Source: Chloroflexi bacterium ADurb.Bin180
GTDB taxonomy: Bacteria; Chloroflexota; Anaerolineae; UBA2200
NCBI GenBank assembly: GCA_002070215.1
Contig: MWCV01000013.1
Location: 1 to 59,802, forward strand
Reading direction: 5' to 3'
DNA: 59,802 bases
The position numbers and the translations under genes are program-made. Below, in pieces: positions 18,512-27,468 of the stretch. Position 1 is the first letter of the stretch; the number at the start of each line of letters is the position of its first letter. Below the pieces are notes generated by a model, which saw only the letters and a list, made by a program, of their open reading frames with translations, had not been told where the DNA came from and made no database searches.

Positions 18512-18976
18512 ATGACAGAGACGACATATCTAACGGCAGAAGGGCGGCGCAAGCTGCAGGAAGAACTCGACCATCTGCGCACCGTACGCCGACCGGCTGT
18601 GGCCAGGCAAATCCATGAGGCCAAGGAAGGCGGCGACATCATGGAGAATGCTGGCTACGACGAGGCCAAGAACGAGCAGGCGTTCGTTGAGGGGCGCATT
18701 ATGACTCTGGAGGCGCTGCTCAACCAGGTGCAGATCATCAGCGAGGGTAGCCAGGGCGAGGTCGTCTCGCTGGGCAGCAAGGTGACCGTGGCCGAAGAGC
18801 GCGGCGATGCCGAGGTGTTTAACATCGTCGGCAAAGCCGAGGCGGATCCGGGGAAGGGCCGCATTTCCAACGAGTCTCCGCTAGGTCGGGCACTAATGGG
18901 TCGTCGCAAGGGTGAGAAGGTGACCGTGCAGGCGCCCGACGGGCCCGTGGTTTTTCGTATCCTCAAGGTCGGATAG
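18512..18976 (+). CDS. greA: Transcription elongation factor GreA
   Basis: This 154-aa protein starts at the ATG at 18512 (MTETTYLTAEGRRKL), with GAGGAGG upstream; the longer frame runs back into the leader hairpin. The N-terminal coiled coil carries the tip GGDIMENAGYDEAKNEQAF, including the acidic Asp and Glu that position Mg2+ in the RNA polymerase active site. The C-terminal domain has the FKBP-like end SNESPLGRALMGRRKGE. GreA rescues backtracked polymerase by stimulating RNA cleavage. lysS follows after 15 bases. Confidence 0.96.
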   Translation: MTETTYLTAEGRRKLQEELDHLRTVRRPAVARQIHEAKEGGDIMENAGYDEAKNEQAFVEGRIMTLEALLNQVQIISEGSQGEVVSLGSKVTVAEERGDAEVFNIVGKAEADPGKGRISNESPLGRALMGRRKGEKVTVQAPDGPVVFRILKVG

Positions 18977-18991
18977 ACGAGGTGAACTGAC

Positions 18992-20521
18992 GTGTCAGAA
19001 GCTACAGACGGAGCTGCGGGGCGTCCCGGAAGCGATGAGCGAGAACGAAGGATAGAAAAGCTCGCGCTACTGCGCCAGGCGGGGATCGATCCCTATCCGG
19101 CCCGGTCTGACGTTACTCACAGTGCTCTGCAGGTGGTAGAGGCATTCGCTGCAGCAGAAGCTGGTGCAGGCACGGGAGAACACCCCGCGAGCGAGGTGGC
19201 TGTGCGCACAGCCGGAAGGCTGACCTCGATTCGCGTGATGGGCAAGGCCAGTTTTGCTCACCTCGTGGATGGAACCGGCAAGGTACAGATCTATATCCGT
19301 CAGGATGAGGTAGGCGAGGAAAGCTACGACCGATTCATCAAGCTGGTTGATCTTGGTGACATAATCGGCGTGGCCGGCGCCGTGTTCCGCACGAGGACCG
19401 GCGAGATCACTGTCCGCGTTGGCCAGTGGTCCCTGCTGGCCAAGACCTTGCGCCCGCTGCCCGAGAAGTGGCACGGCCTGACCGATGTCGAGGTGCGTTA
19501 CCGGCAGCGGTACCTGGACCTGTTGACCAACGAACGGGCCCGCAAGACGTTCATTGTGCGTACCCGCCTTGTCTCGGCCATTCGGCGCTATCTCGACGAG
19601 CGGGGCTTTCTGGAAGTGGAGACCCCGGTGCTGCAGCCCATCTACGGTGGCGCTGCGGCTCGCCCCTTCGTGACCTTTCACAACGAGCTCGGAGCCAATC
19701 TGTTCCTGAGGATTTCCGACGAGTTGTACCTCAAGAGACTCATCATTGGCGGCCTGGACCGGGTGTATGAAATCGGCCACGACTTTCGCAATGAGGGTGT
19801 GTCCACCCGGCACCACCCCGAGTTTACCATGCTCGAAGTGTACCAGGCTTATGCAGACTATAACGACATGATGCGCCTGACCGAAGAGCTCTATTTCGCT
19901 GTGGCGCAAGAGGTGCTGGGCACCGGCAAAATCACGTTCGGCGGGAATGAGATTGACCTCACGCCGCCGTGGCGCCGGGTATCGATGCGCGACGCAATTC
20001 TTGAAAAGACCGGGATCGACATCCAGCAGGCGAACACCCTGCCTGCGCTGCGCCAGGAAATTGCATCTCACGGGTTGACGGTTGAGCCCAAGCACAACTG
20101 GGGCAAGCAGGTGGAGGAGCTCTTTGATGCCACTGTGGAACCCGGGCTGATTCAGCCGACCTTTGTGCTCGATCATCCCGTTGAGATCTCGCCGCTGGCC
20201 AAACGTCGCGCCGACACGCCTGAGCTGGTCGAGCGCTTTGAGTTCTGGATCGCGGGGCAAGAATCAGGCAATGCCTTCAGTGAGCTGAATGACCCCATCG
20301 ATCAGCGTTCTCGCTTTGAGAACCAGGGTCAGCAGCAAAAGGCCGGAGACGAAGAGGCCCATCCGATGGACGAGGACTGGATCCGCGCTCTTGAACACGG
20401 CATGCCGCCAACCGGCGGGCTGGGCATTGGCATCGACCGTATGACGATGCTCTTTACCGACAACACGTCTATCCGCGAGGTGATACTCTTCCCGGCTCTC
20501 AGGAGCAAAGCGGGCGAGTAG
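18992..20521 (+). CDS. lysS: Lysyl-tRNA synthetase, class II
   Basis: This 509-aa protein starts at GTG 18992 behind GAGGTGA. An N-terminal OB-fold anticodon-binding domain (VRTAGRLTSIRVMGKASFAH) is followed by the class II catalytic core: motif 1 around RRYLDERGFLEVETPVLQ, motif 2 FRNEGVSTRHHPEFTMLEVY, and motif 3 GGLGIGIDRMTMLFT. It charges tRNA-Lys. The N-terminal ~20 residues are extra and polar. It is second in the greA operon and is followed without a gap by the M23 gene. Confidence 0.98.
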   Translation: MSEATDGAAGRPGSDERERRIEKLALLRQAGIDPYPARSDVTHSALQVVEAFAAAEAGAGTGEHPASEVAVRTAGRLTSIRVMGKASFAHLVDGTGKVQIYIRQDEVGEESYDRFIKLVDLGDIIGVAGAVFRTRTGEITVRVGQWSLLAKTLRPLPEKWHGLTDVEVRYRQRYLDLLTNERARKTFIVRTRLVSAIRRYLDERGFLEVETPVLQPIYGGAAARPFVTFHNELGANLFLRISDELYLKRLIIGGLDRVYEIGHDFRNEGVSTRHHPEFTMLEVYQAYADYNDMMRLTEELYFAVAQEVLGTGKITFGGNEIDLTPPWRRVSMRDAILEKTGIDIQQANTLPALRQEIASHGLTVEPKHNWGKQVEELFDATVEPGLIQPTFVLDHPVEISPLAKRRADTPELVERFEFWIAGQESGNAFSELNDPIDQRSRFENQGQQQKAGDEEAHPMDEDWIRALEHGMPPTGGLGIGIDRMTMLFTDNTSIREVILFPALRSKAGE

Positions 20522-21583
20522 ATGCCAGGGACAGGTTCTGAGGGCGGTCGCACGCACTTGGCGTCACGCTCGCGATTGATTGCTCTCGCTCTCTCTGTTG
20601 CGGCATTGATGGTCGGCTGCAGCCTGGTCGATTCATGGCTGCCGGGCGTGTTGGTCAGGCCCACGCCCACGGCCACTTCCACTGCCACGCCGACACACAC
20701 CAGCACTTGCACGCCCACCCTCACTCCGACGGCCACGGTGCTCCCCACACCGGAACCACTGCACCTGTTCGTGCAGTTCGACCCCTCGCCAGCCCGTCAG
20801 GGCGACACTGTGCTCATCAACCTCTCTGCCAATCGCCGCTTCAGAGTTGCTGGAAGCCTGGGGGGCAGGCCGCTTCACTTCGTCTTGCGCGGCGAAGGTG
20901 AGGTGTCGGAAGCGGCGTGGGCGGTGGTGGGCATCGCGGTCACCGAGCTGCCGGGTGATTTGCCTCTGCAACTCCAGGTAGTGGATGACCTGGGCAGGGA
21001 GTCTGCCGTCTCGGTCAACCTGACCGTGGAGGCGGCTGACCTGGGTGCGGAGGTCATCAACGTTCCCCCGGACAAGCAGGAGCTGCTGGAATCACCAGCA
21101 TCAGCCGAGGAAGCCAGGCTGCTCCGCGATCTCTACCAGGGTTGGACGCCTGAGCGATACTGGGAAGGCCGCTTTGTCTGGCCGCATCTTGGCGCGGTCA
21201 CCTCTGGATTTGGGATGGCCCGCGTCTACAACGACGGGCGCCGCAGTAGCTACCATGGAGGAGTCGACATCTCCGGCGACGTTGGCATGCCCGTGTCGGC
21301 GTCGGCAGCGGGGCGGGTGGTGCTGGCCAGGGAGCTTCAGGTGCACGGCGGAGCGATTGTCATCGACCACGGCCTGGGCGTGTATTCGGCGTATTACCAT
21401 CTGTCGGCCATCGCCGTCGCTGTGGGCCAGGCGGTCAATCAAGGGGATGCCATCGGTCGGGTGGGGAACACCGGCCTGTCAACCGGCGCGCATCTGCACT
21501 GGGAGATGTCGGTGGGCGGCGTTCTAGTCGACCCCCGCGAATGGGCCGCCCGCGACATTCCGAGCAAAGGTATGCGCCAGTAG
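20522..21583 (+). CDS. M23-family metallopeptidase lipoprotein (LytM/NlpD-like)
   Basis: This is a 353-aa exported protein. A hydrophobic leader ends in LMVGC, a plausible lipobox, so it is likely lipid-anchored. A Thr-Pro-rich linker follows (~45-80), then a beta-rich domain. The C-terminal M23 domain (~235-345) has the Zn ligands in SYHGGVDIS (His and Asp) and GAHLHWEM (His-x-His). Such enzymes cut peptidoglycan cross-bridges or activate amidases. The ATG directly abuts the lysS stop, so expression is coupled. Confidence 0.92.
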   Translation: MPGTGSEGGRTHLASRSRLIALALSVAALMVGCSLVDSWLPGVLVRPTPTATSTATPTHTSTCTPTLTPTATVLPTPEPLHLFVQFDPSPARQGDTVLINLSANRRFRVAGSLGGRPLHFVLRGEGEVSEAAWAVVGIAVTELPGDLPLQLQVVDDLGRESAVSVNLTVEAADLGAEVINVPPDKQELLESPASAEEARLLRDLYQGWTPERYWEGRFVWPHLGAVTSGFGMARVYNDGRRSSYHGGVDISGDVGMPVSASAAGRVVLARELQVHGGAIVIDHGLGVYSAYYHLSAIAVAVGQAVNQGDAIGRVGNTGLSTGAHLHWEMSVGGVLVDPREWAARDIPSKGMRQ

Positions 21584-21601
21584 CGGTTCTGGAGGCACAG
21601 C

Positions 21602-22363
21602 GTGGAGACCAAGTCATTCCCCTACAAGACGAGCCCTCTGAACCTGGGGCACCGGGGTGCGCAGAAGGTGGCCCCCGAGAATACACTGGCTGCGTTCGAG
21701 CGTGCGCGCGTTATGGGTGCGGACGGTGTGGAGTTGGACGTGCAGCTCTCTGCGGACGGCGCGCTGATCGTCATGCACGACTTTAGGGTCGAGCGCACGA
21801 CCAACGGGCAGGGGGCAGTGAAGGAGCTCAAGCTCGACTACCTGCGCGGTCTGGATGCAGGTGGATGGTTTTCGCCCGAGTTCCGCGGCGAGCGTGTGCC
21901 GACGCTCGACGAGGTGCTGGACTGGGCCGGTGACGCCATGCTCTTGAACATCGAACTCAAGTCCTTCAGCCTGAGAGGTGATGGGCTTGAGCAGAAGGTG
22001 ATCGAGGCGGTACGCCGGGAGCAGCTACAGGGCAGGGTGATCCTGTCGTCCTTCAATCCCTTGAGTCTAATACGTGCCAAACGCATTGCCCCGGAGATCA
22101 GCATCGGCTTGCTCTATGCCAGTGACCTGCCACTGCCCTTGAGAAGGGCCTGGCTGAGGCCGGTGGTTCGCCCCAATGCTCTACACCCGCAGTGGAGGAT
22201 GGTCAGCGATCCCTATATGACCTGGGCACGCCGAGCTGGCTATCGCGTCAACGTCTGGACAGCGGACGAGTTCCGCGATCAGCAGCGGCTGACCGAACTT
22301 GGCGTAGACGCGATCATCACCAACCGGCCAGATACGCTGGCGGCACTGCTGAAACGGCCCTAG
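21602..22363 (+). CDS. Glycerophosphodiester phosphodiesterase
   Basis: This 253-aa GDPD-family protein begins at GTG 21602 with GGAGG upstream. It has the GHRGAQKVAPENTLAAFE signature and the metal and acid residues in GVELDVQLSADGALIVMHD, followed by a TIM-barrel end with NVWTADE and ITNRPD. It hydrolyses glycerophosphodiesters to glycerol-3-phosphate and an alcohol. No signal peptide is seen, so it is probably cytoplasmic. It is the last gene of the greA operon. Confidence 0.95.
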   Translation: METKSFPYKTSPLNLGHRGAQKVAPENTLAAFERARVMGADGVELDVQLSADGALIVMHDFRVERTTNGQGAVKELKLDYLRGLDAGGWFSPEFRGERVPTLDEVLDWAGDAMLLNIELKSFSLRGDGLEQKVIEAVRREQLQGRVILSSFNPLSLIRAKRIAPEISIGLLYASDLPLPLRRAWLRPVVRPNALHPQWRMVSDPYMTWARRAGYRVNVWTADEFRDQQRLTELGVDAIITNRPDTLAALLKRP

Positions 22364-22380
22364 ATACGGCGTTTGTTCAG

Positions 22381-22402
22381 CGCCCCGGACCTCATCGGGG
22401 CG
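22381..22402. terminator. Hairpin between convergent genes
   Basis: CGCCCCG (22381-22387) pairs with CGGGGCG (22396-22402) over an 8-base loop, between the GDPD stop and the end of the MBL hydrolase gene, and overlapping the latter's last codons. It lacks a U-tract on either side, so it is a weak terminator candidate. Confidence 0.35.
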
Positions 22403-23018
22403 GTGGTTCCAGAATCACCACCGGCACGTGGCACTTTTTCTGAAAGGCCTCGGCGTCGGCCCTGGCGCCAATGATATCCCCCCAGTGCATCGGAACGGCC
22501 ACCTGCGGTTTGATTCTGTTGGCCGCGTCAGCGGCTTCGGCCGCGTTCATGGTGTACTTGCCACCCACCGGCAGGAGAGCTACGTCCACCTGCAGTCCGG
22601 CCATCTCGGGGATGACATCAGTATCTCCAGCGTGGTAGATGCGCCTGTCGCCGATGGTTAGTACAAAGCCGACGTGGCCAGCAGATTGGGGATGGAACTG
22701 CTTGGCCGGATTGTACGCAGGAACAGCGGCCACGGTGATCCCCATGACCTGCATCTGATCTCCGGGCTTGACCACGCGCACGTCGCCCTTTAGCTGGGCT
22801 GCTACCTGCTGGATGGTGACGATGACCGTGCCTGGCTTGCGCAGCTTTTCCACATCTTCTGGAGAAAAGTGGTCACGGTGTTCGTGCGTAATCAGGATCA
22901 GGTCCGCTTTTTCCGCCTGGTTCAGTTTCCACGGGTCGATGTATACCACCGCGTGCGGTGCAGTGATCCGAAAGCTATCGTGACCCAACCAGGTGATGCC
23001 TTTCAGTAGGTCCGCCAT
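22392..23018 (-). CDS. UPF0173-type metal-dependent hydrolase (MBL fold)
   Basis: This is a 208-aa protein from the ATG at 23018 behind GGAGGT. It has a metallo-beta-lactamase fold with ITWLGHDSFRI at the start, metal ligands in THEHRDHFS, the later YHAGDTDV and VPMHWGD. This pattern is typical of the UPF0173/YtkL group, whose substrates are mostly unknown. It has its own divergent promoter. Confidence 0.92.
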   Translation of the reverse strand: MADLLKGITWLGHDSFRITAPHAVVYIDPWKLNQAEKADLILITHEHRDHFSPEDVEKLRKPGTVIVTIQQVAAQLKGDVRVVKPGDQMQVMGITVAAVPAYNPAKQFHPQSAGHVGFVLTIGDRRIYHAGDTDVIPEMAGLQVDVALLPVGGKYTMNAAEAADAANRIKPQVAVPMHWGDIIGARADAEAFQKKCHVPVVILEPPPR

Positions 23019-23046
23019 GACACACCTCCCTCCCAGTTGCTGCTTC

Positions 23047-23076
23047 ATTATACCCGAGCGCGGTGCGGCCTGGCAA
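23047..23076 (-). promoter_or_regulatory. Promoter of the UPF0173 hydrolase gene
   Basis: On the minus strand TTGCCA (23076-23071), an 18-base spacer and a perfect TATAAT (23052-23047), just before the ribosome site of the hydrolase. Confidence 0.6.
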
Positions 23077-23097
23077 CACCCTGGCGCTGAGGTGCGT

Positions 23098-23136
23098 TTG
23101 CCCGAAGGATTGGCTGTGGTATAATTGGTCGCCAAT
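23098..23136 (+). promoter_or_regulatory. Promoter and operator-like palindrome of the acd-etfBA operon
   Basis: TTGCCC (23098-23103), 16 bases, then an extended -10 TGGTATAAT (TATAAT at 23120-23125). The palindrome ATTGG-TCG-CCAAT (23124-23136) overlaps the -10 and start site, where a repressor would block transcription. A site of the same layout lies before the thiolase gene. Confidence 0.6.
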
Positions 23137-23182
23137 CGCCCATATCATCCCTGGCCAGTGGCCGGACTCGCAAGGAGGAAGC

Positions 23183-24403
23183 ATGGACCTGGCTCTGAAT
23201 GAAGAGCACCAGATGGTGCGCAAGATGGTGCGCGAGTTTGCCGAGAAAGAGATCGCACCGCGGATCAAGGAGCTGGACCGCCAGCAGGAATACGACCGCG
23301 GCATATTGACCAAGCTGGGGCAGCAGGGCATCCTGGGTATCTGCATCCCGGTTCGCTACGGCGGTGCCGGCATGGACTATATCTCGCTGGCCATCGCCTG
23401 CGAAGAGCTCGAGCGGATCGACACGTCGGCCAGAGTGGCCATGTCGGTCCACGTCGGGCTGAACAGCCTTACTCTTCTCCAGTGGGCCACCGAGGAGCAG
23501 AAGCAAAAGTACCTCGTGCCTCAGGCCATGGGGCAGAAGATCGCTACCTATGCGCTCACCGAACCAAACGCCGGTTCCGATGCCGTGGGCATTCAGACTA
23601 CCGCGAAGAAAGAAGGGGATCACTGGGTCCTCAACGGCGAAAAGATGTGGATCTCGCTGGCCGACGTGGCTGACAACTTTGTCATCATCGCCTGGTCGGA
23701 TGCCGAAAAGAAGCGCCAGCGCGACCACAGCGGCATGACGGCCTTTATCGTTGAGCGCAGCTTTCCGGGCGTCACCACGGGCAGTATCCACGGCAAGCTG
23801 GGGGTGCGGGCGGGGAACACCGGCAGCATTACCCTTACCGAATGCATCGTGCCCGCGGCCAATGTGCTGGGTTTGGAAGGCGAGGGGTTCAAAATCGCCA
23901 TGGCCGCCCTCGATGGCGGGCGCTACACGGTGGCGGCCGGTGCGGTGGGATTGATTCAGGCCTCGCTTGATGCCTCGGTTCGCTACGCCAACGAGCGACA
24001 GGCCTTCGGGGTGCCCATTGGCAGGCATCAGCTCGTGCAGCAGATGATCGCCAGGATGGTGGCGCGACTGGACACCGGGCGGCTGCTGGTCTACCAGGCC
24101 GGCTGGCTGAAGAACGAAGGCAAGCGCAACACTCGCGAGACTTCGCTGGCGAAATGGGTCAACTGCGACGGCGCATTTGAGTCAGCGAACGACGCGGTAG
24201 AAATCCACGGCGCCTACGGCTACTCTGATGAGTACGATGTCGAGCGCTACCTGCGCAACTCGCGCGGCGCCGTAATCTATGAGGGCAGCAGGGAGATCCA
24301 TCAGCTCGTTCAGGCGTCCTATGCGCTGGGTTATCGTGAAGACAAACCCTTACGCTGTGAGCTGCCGAAGTACGACGCGGCGGAGTGGCAGAGGGAACAC
24401 TAG
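23183..24403 (+). CDS. Acyl-CoA dehydrogenase, first copy (ETF-linked)
   Basis: This 406-aa flavoprotein starts at the ATG at 23183 behind AAGGAGGAAGC. The order is N-terminal helical domain, the ALTEPNAGSDAVG and NGEKMWIS FAD-binding signatures of the beta domain, then the helical C-domain with EIHGAYGYSDEY and IYEGSREIHQL. The Glu in YEG sits where short-chain enzymes have the catalytic base. It oxidises acyl-CoA or reduces enoyl-CoA, with FAD. It is followed by etfB after 68 bases and then etfA, so ETF is its electron partner. Chain-length specificity is not readable. It is not a close copy of the second enzyme at 44485. Confidence 0.95.
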   Translation: MDLALNEEHQMVRKMVREFAEKEIAPRIKELDRQQEYDRGILTKLGQQGILGICIPVRYGGAGMDYISLAIACEELERIDTSARVAMSVHVGLNSLTLLQWATEEQKQKYLVPQAMGQKIATYALTEPNAGSDAVGIQTTAKKEGDHWVLNGEKMWISLADVADNFVIIAWSDAEKKRQRDHSGMTAFIVERSFPGVTTGSIHGKLGVRAGNTGSITLTECIVPAANVLGLEGEGFKIAMAALDGGRYTVAAGAVGLIQASLDASVRYANERQAFGVPIGRHQLVQQMIARMVARLDTGRLLVYQAGWLKNEGKRNTRETSLAKWVNCDGAFESANDAVEIHGAYGYSDEYDVERYLRNSRGAVIYEGSREIHQLVQASYALGYREDKPLRCELPKYDAAEWQREH

Positions 24404-24471
24404 CAGCGGCAAGAAGCCGGCGGAAGCCGGTTGATGCGAGACTTCAACCTTGGGACAAGGAGGTCTATTCG

Positions 24472-25272
24472 TTGAACATCATTGTCTGCATCAAACAGGT
24501 GCCGGATACTACCGAGGTCAAGATCAATCCCGAGACTGGCACCCTCATTCGCGAGGGAGTACCCTCTATCGTCAACCCCTTTGACATGTACGCCATAGAG
24601 GAGGGGCTCCGCCTCAAGGAGAAGCACGGCGGCAAGGTGACCGTGATCTCGATGGGCCCTCCGCAAGCCAAAGAAGCGCTCAAGGAGGCGGTGGCCATGG
24701 GCGCCGACGAGGCGATCCTGCTCTCGGACCGCTCCTTCGCCGGCTCGGATACCTGGGCCACCGCTTACACCCTCGCTCAGGCCATCAGGAAGCTCGGCCA
24801 GGTTGACGTAATCCTGTGTGGAAAGCAAGCCATCGACGGCGACACCGGTCAGGTTGGGCCGGGCATCGCGCGGCAGTTGGGAATCAACCAACTGACCTAT
24901 GTCTTCAAGATCCTCAAGCTGGATCCGGAAACGCGTGCCCTGGCAGTGGAGCGGCTGCTGGAAGAAGGACGCGAGGTGGTGGAAACGCAATTGCCTGCTC
25001 TGCTGACCGTGGTCAAAGATATCAACCAGCCGCGCTACCCAACTTTTCTAGGCATCAGGCGCGCCACCAAGCTGGAGATCCCGGTCTGGGGGGCCGCCGA
25101 TTTGCCTGCTACCGATGCGACCAAGCTTGGGCTGAAAGGCAGCCCGACTCAGGTGGTCAAGGTCTTTAGTCCTCCCAAGCGTGAAGGCAAGGTCGAGATG
25201 ATCACGGGCGACACAGTGGACGAAGCCGCGGCGGCGCTGGTAGACAAGCTGCTGGCCGAGAAGGTCATCTAG
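24472..25272 (+). CDS. etfB: Electron transfer flavoprotein beta subunit, first copy
   Basis: This 266-aa protein starts at TTG 24472, chosen because AAGGAGGT lies 7 bases upstream and the family begins NIIVCIKQVPDTTEV. It has the AMP/FAD-binding regions around ISMGPPQAKEALKEA and ILCGKQAIDGDTGQVGPG, and the C-terminal GLKGSPTQVVKVFSPP. It pairs with EtfA to carry electrons between acyl-CoA dehydrogenase and another carrier. In bifurcating ETFs this subunit holds the flavin that splits NADH electrons; whether that happens here cannot be proved from the motifs I can read. Confidence 0.95.
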   Translation: MNIIVCIKQVPDTTEVKINPETGTLIREGVPSIVNPFDMYAIEEGLRLKEKHGGKVTVISMGPPQAKEALKEAVAMGADEAILLSDRSFAGSDTWATAYTLAQAIRKLGQVDVILCGKQAIDGDTGQVGPGIARQLGINQLTYVFKILKLDPETRALAVERLLEEGREVVETQLPALLTVVKDINQPRYPTFLGIRRATKLEIPVWGAADLPATDATKLGLKGSPTQVVKVFSPPKREGKVEMITGDTVDEAAAALVDKLLAEKVI

Positions 25273-25282
25273 GGAGGACACC

Positions 25283-26479
25283 ATGGCACTCTTGGAGATC
25301 AATCGCGAGGAATGCATTGGCTGCGGCGCCTGTGTCGATGCCTGTCCGTTCGGCGCTCTCAGGCTGGTCGACAACATCGCCGAGGTTGATGACAAATGCA
25401 CCGCCTGTGGCGCTTGCCTTGAAGTGTGCCCGGTGAGCGCACTGTCGTTGCCGGAACGTCCTCAGGCCAAGGAGGAAGGCCTGGCCGGCTACCAGGGTGT
25501 GTGGACCTGGGTGGAGCAGTTTCAGGGTCAGGCGTGCAGCATCTCCTGGGAGATGCTGGGCCAGGGCAGAAAGCTGGCCGATCAGCGCAAGACCAGCCTG
25601 ACCGCCTGCGTACTGGGGCACAACGTGGAGCATATCGGCCGTGAGGCCATCGCCTACGGCGCAGACCGGGTGTTTCTCATTGACGATGCAACGCTGGGGG
25701 TGTACCGGACTTTGCCCTATGCGGACGCTCTGGTCAAGCTTGTGCGCCAGTTCAAGCCAGAGATCTTTTTGCTGGGCGCGAGCTCGCGCGGTCGGGACCT
25801 GGCGGGATCGGTAGCCACGGAGCTGTACACAGGGCTGACGGCTGACTGTACTGGTTTGGATATCGATGAGCAGACGAACCTGCTGCGGCAGACGCGACCC
25901 GCCTTTGGCGGGAACATTATGGCCACGATCATCTGCCCCAACTACCGGCCGCAGATGTCGACGGTGAGGCACCGCGTCTTTGAGATGCCTGTTGCCGATG
26001 CTGCCCGGCAGGGACAGATCGTGTCTGTTGCGGCGGGTATGGACGAGGGGCAGATCGCCAGCAAGGTAGTAGAGTTCATCACCGAGCAGGGCGAGGTCAA
26101 TCTGGCTGATGCCAAGATCATTGTGTCGGGCGGGCGTGGTGTCGGTGGACCAGATGGATTCGGACCCATTCGCGAGCTGGCTGAGGTGCTTGGCGGGGCG
26201 GTGGGCTCTTCACGTGCGGCGGTCGATGCTGGCTGGATCCCCTACGCCCACCAGGTAGGCCAAACGGGGCGCACCGTGCGGCCTGATTTGTACATCGCGT
26301 GCGGCATCTCCGGGGCGGTACAGCATCTGGCCGGAATGGGTACGGCCAAGGTCATCGTGGCCATCAACAAGGATCCCGAGGCGCCGATCTTTTCGATGGC
26401 CAACTATGGCATCGTCGGCGACCTGTTCCAGCTCGTGCCGGCGCTGACGGCGCAGTTCCGCAAGAAACTGCACCAGTAG
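25283..26479 (+). CDS. etfA: Electron transfer flavoprotein alpha subunit with N-terminal 2[4Fe-4S] ferredoxin, first copy
   Basis: This is a 398-aa protein. Residues 1-55 are an 8-Cys ferredoxin domain (C11-C14-C17-C21 and C39-C42-C45-C49). The usual EtfA follows, with the FAD-binding end [24 protein letters not shown] and ISGAVQH. Ferredoxin-fused EtfA is known from CarE of the caffeyl-CoA reductase complex of Acetobacterium woodii and from lactate dehydrogenase-linked ETFs, where the extra clusters serve flavin-based bifurcation or confurcation. The context (acd-etfB-etfA, next to korDAB) supports low-potential ferredoxin chemistry. The start is 10 bases after etfB. Confidence 0.96.
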   Translation: MALLEINREECIGCGACVDACPFGALRLVDNIAEVDDKCTACGACLEVCPVSALSLPERPQAKEEGLAGYQGVWTWVEQFQGQACSISWEMLGQGRKLADQRKTSLTACVLGHNVEHIGREAIAYGADRVFLIDDATLGVYRTLPYADALVKLVRQFKPEIFLLGASSRGRDLAGSVATELYTGLTADCTGLDIDEQTNLLRQTRPAFGGNIMATIICPNYRPQMSTVRHRVFEMPVADAARQGQIVSVAAGMDEGQIASKVVEFITEQGEVNLADAKIIVSGGRGVGGPDGFGPIRELAEVLGGAVGSSRAAVDAGWIPYAHQVGQTGRTVRPDLYIACGISGAVQHLAGMGTAKVIVAINKDPEAPIFSMANYGIVGDLFQLVPALTAQFRKKLHQ

Positions 26480-26552
26480 AATGGGCGGCCCGGGCCAGGC
26501 GTGGGCGCCTGACGCCAGGCGAGCGAGCCATTTCAAGCTCGGAGGAGCAGTG

Positions 26553-27095
26553 GTGATCAAGACGGATCTGTGGCAAGACCTGCCAACGGGTGAGCACGCT
26601 CCGGAAGTGGTCTATGCCGTGGTGGAGATTCCGCGCGGGCATCGCAACAAGTACGAGTACAACAAAAAGCTCGGGGTGATCCATTTGAGCAGGGTACTGT
26701 TCAGCCCGATGCATTACCCCGGAGACTATGGCTTTATCCCGCAGACCTGTGCCGACGACGGCGACCCCCTCGACATTCTGGTCATGGTTACCGAGCCGAC
26801 CTTCCCCGGCTGTGTGATTGAGGTTCGGCCGATCGGGGTGTTTCATATGCTGGACAACCGGGAAGGCGACGAGAAGATCCTGGCTGTCCCTGCCGCTGAT
26901 CCCCTGTTCGGGCAGTATGACTCGATCACCGACGTGCCCAAGCACTACCTGGCTCAAGTGAGCCACTTTTTCGAGACCTACAAACAGCTCGAGGGAGTGC
27001 ATGTGCAGGCACTGGACTGGGAAGACGTGGATGCGGCCAGGGCGGTCATTCGCGAGTGCTGCGAGCGTTACAAGCGCATCTATGGCCCAAAATGA
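26553..27095 (+). CDS. ppa: Family I inorganic pyrophosphatase
   Basis: This is a 180-aa protein. The GTG at 26553 is favoured because GGAGGAG sits 5 bases before it; the GTG at 26550 is the alternative. The signature DDGDPLDILVM and the Lys/Glu-rich NKYEYNKKLGV are intact, as is YPGDYGFIPQT. It hydrolyses pyrophosphate, for example from the acyl-CoA ligases, pulling those reactions forward. Lying after etfA, it may share that transcript. Confidence 0.95.
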   Translation: MIKTDLWQDLPTGEHAPEVVYAVVEIPRGHRNKYEYNKKLGVIHLSRVLFSPMHYPGDYGFIPQTCADDGDPLDILVMVTEPTFPGCVIEVRPIGVFHMLDNREGDEKILAVPAADPLFGQYDSITDVPKHYLAQVSHFFETYKQLEGVHVQALDWEDVDAARAVIRECCERYKRIYGPK

Positions 27096-27243
27096 GCCCC
27101 GCGTGGAGCGGCTGCTGCGAGAGCACGGTTGAGCCAACGGCATCCAGCCAGAGCCGGGTGAGCCAGGGAAGAGGCGGCCGGTGCCTGGTTAGGCGCGGGT
27201 TCGAACATCACTAGTCCCCTCGAGAGGCCGAGGCCAGAGAGCG

Positions 27244-27468
27244 ATGACCCGTATCGACATTAGTGACGATTGGTGCAAGGGCTGCCACATCTGCGTGGGC
27301 GTCTGCCCTCGCCACGTATTGGAGACGGATGAGAGCAGGTTTGTCCGGGCGTTCCACCCGGTGGTCGTCGTCCGGCCGGAGGACTGCACAGGCTGCCTGC
27401 TCTGTGAGCTGCTGTGCCCGGACCTGGCTATCACCGTCGAACGCAAGGCCCAGAGGCAGGAAGCGTGA
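27244..27468 (+). CDS. korD: 2-oxoacid:ferredoxin oxidoreductase delta (ferredoxin) subunit
   Basis: This is a 74-aa 2[4Fe-4S] ferredoxin with Cys at 11, 14, 17, 21 and 48, 51, 54, 58. Its TGA overlaps the GTG start of the next gene (GTGA), so it is the delta subunit of the KorDAB complex. It passes electrons from the TPP-bound substrate to soluble ferredoxin. The 148 bases upstream contain no gene I can support; a GGTTCGAA there does not build a tRNA. Confidence 0.93.
   Translation: MTRIDISDDWCKGCHICVGVCPRHVLETDESRFVRAFHPVVVVRPEDCTGCLLCELLCPDLAITVERKAQRQEA

Noticed and set aside
19067-20260. Antisense open frame (397 codons) across lysS
   Set aside because: Shadow of lysS, with no domain or ribosome site of its own.
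23048-24028. Antisense open frame (326 codons) across the first acyl-CoA dehydrogenase
   Set aside because: Shadow frame; no domain, and the plus-strand enzyme is certain.
27180-27240. Possible tRNA (GGTTCGAA T-loop-like sequence)
   Set aside because: The flanking bases do not form a T-stem, and no acceptor, D or anticodon arms could be found.
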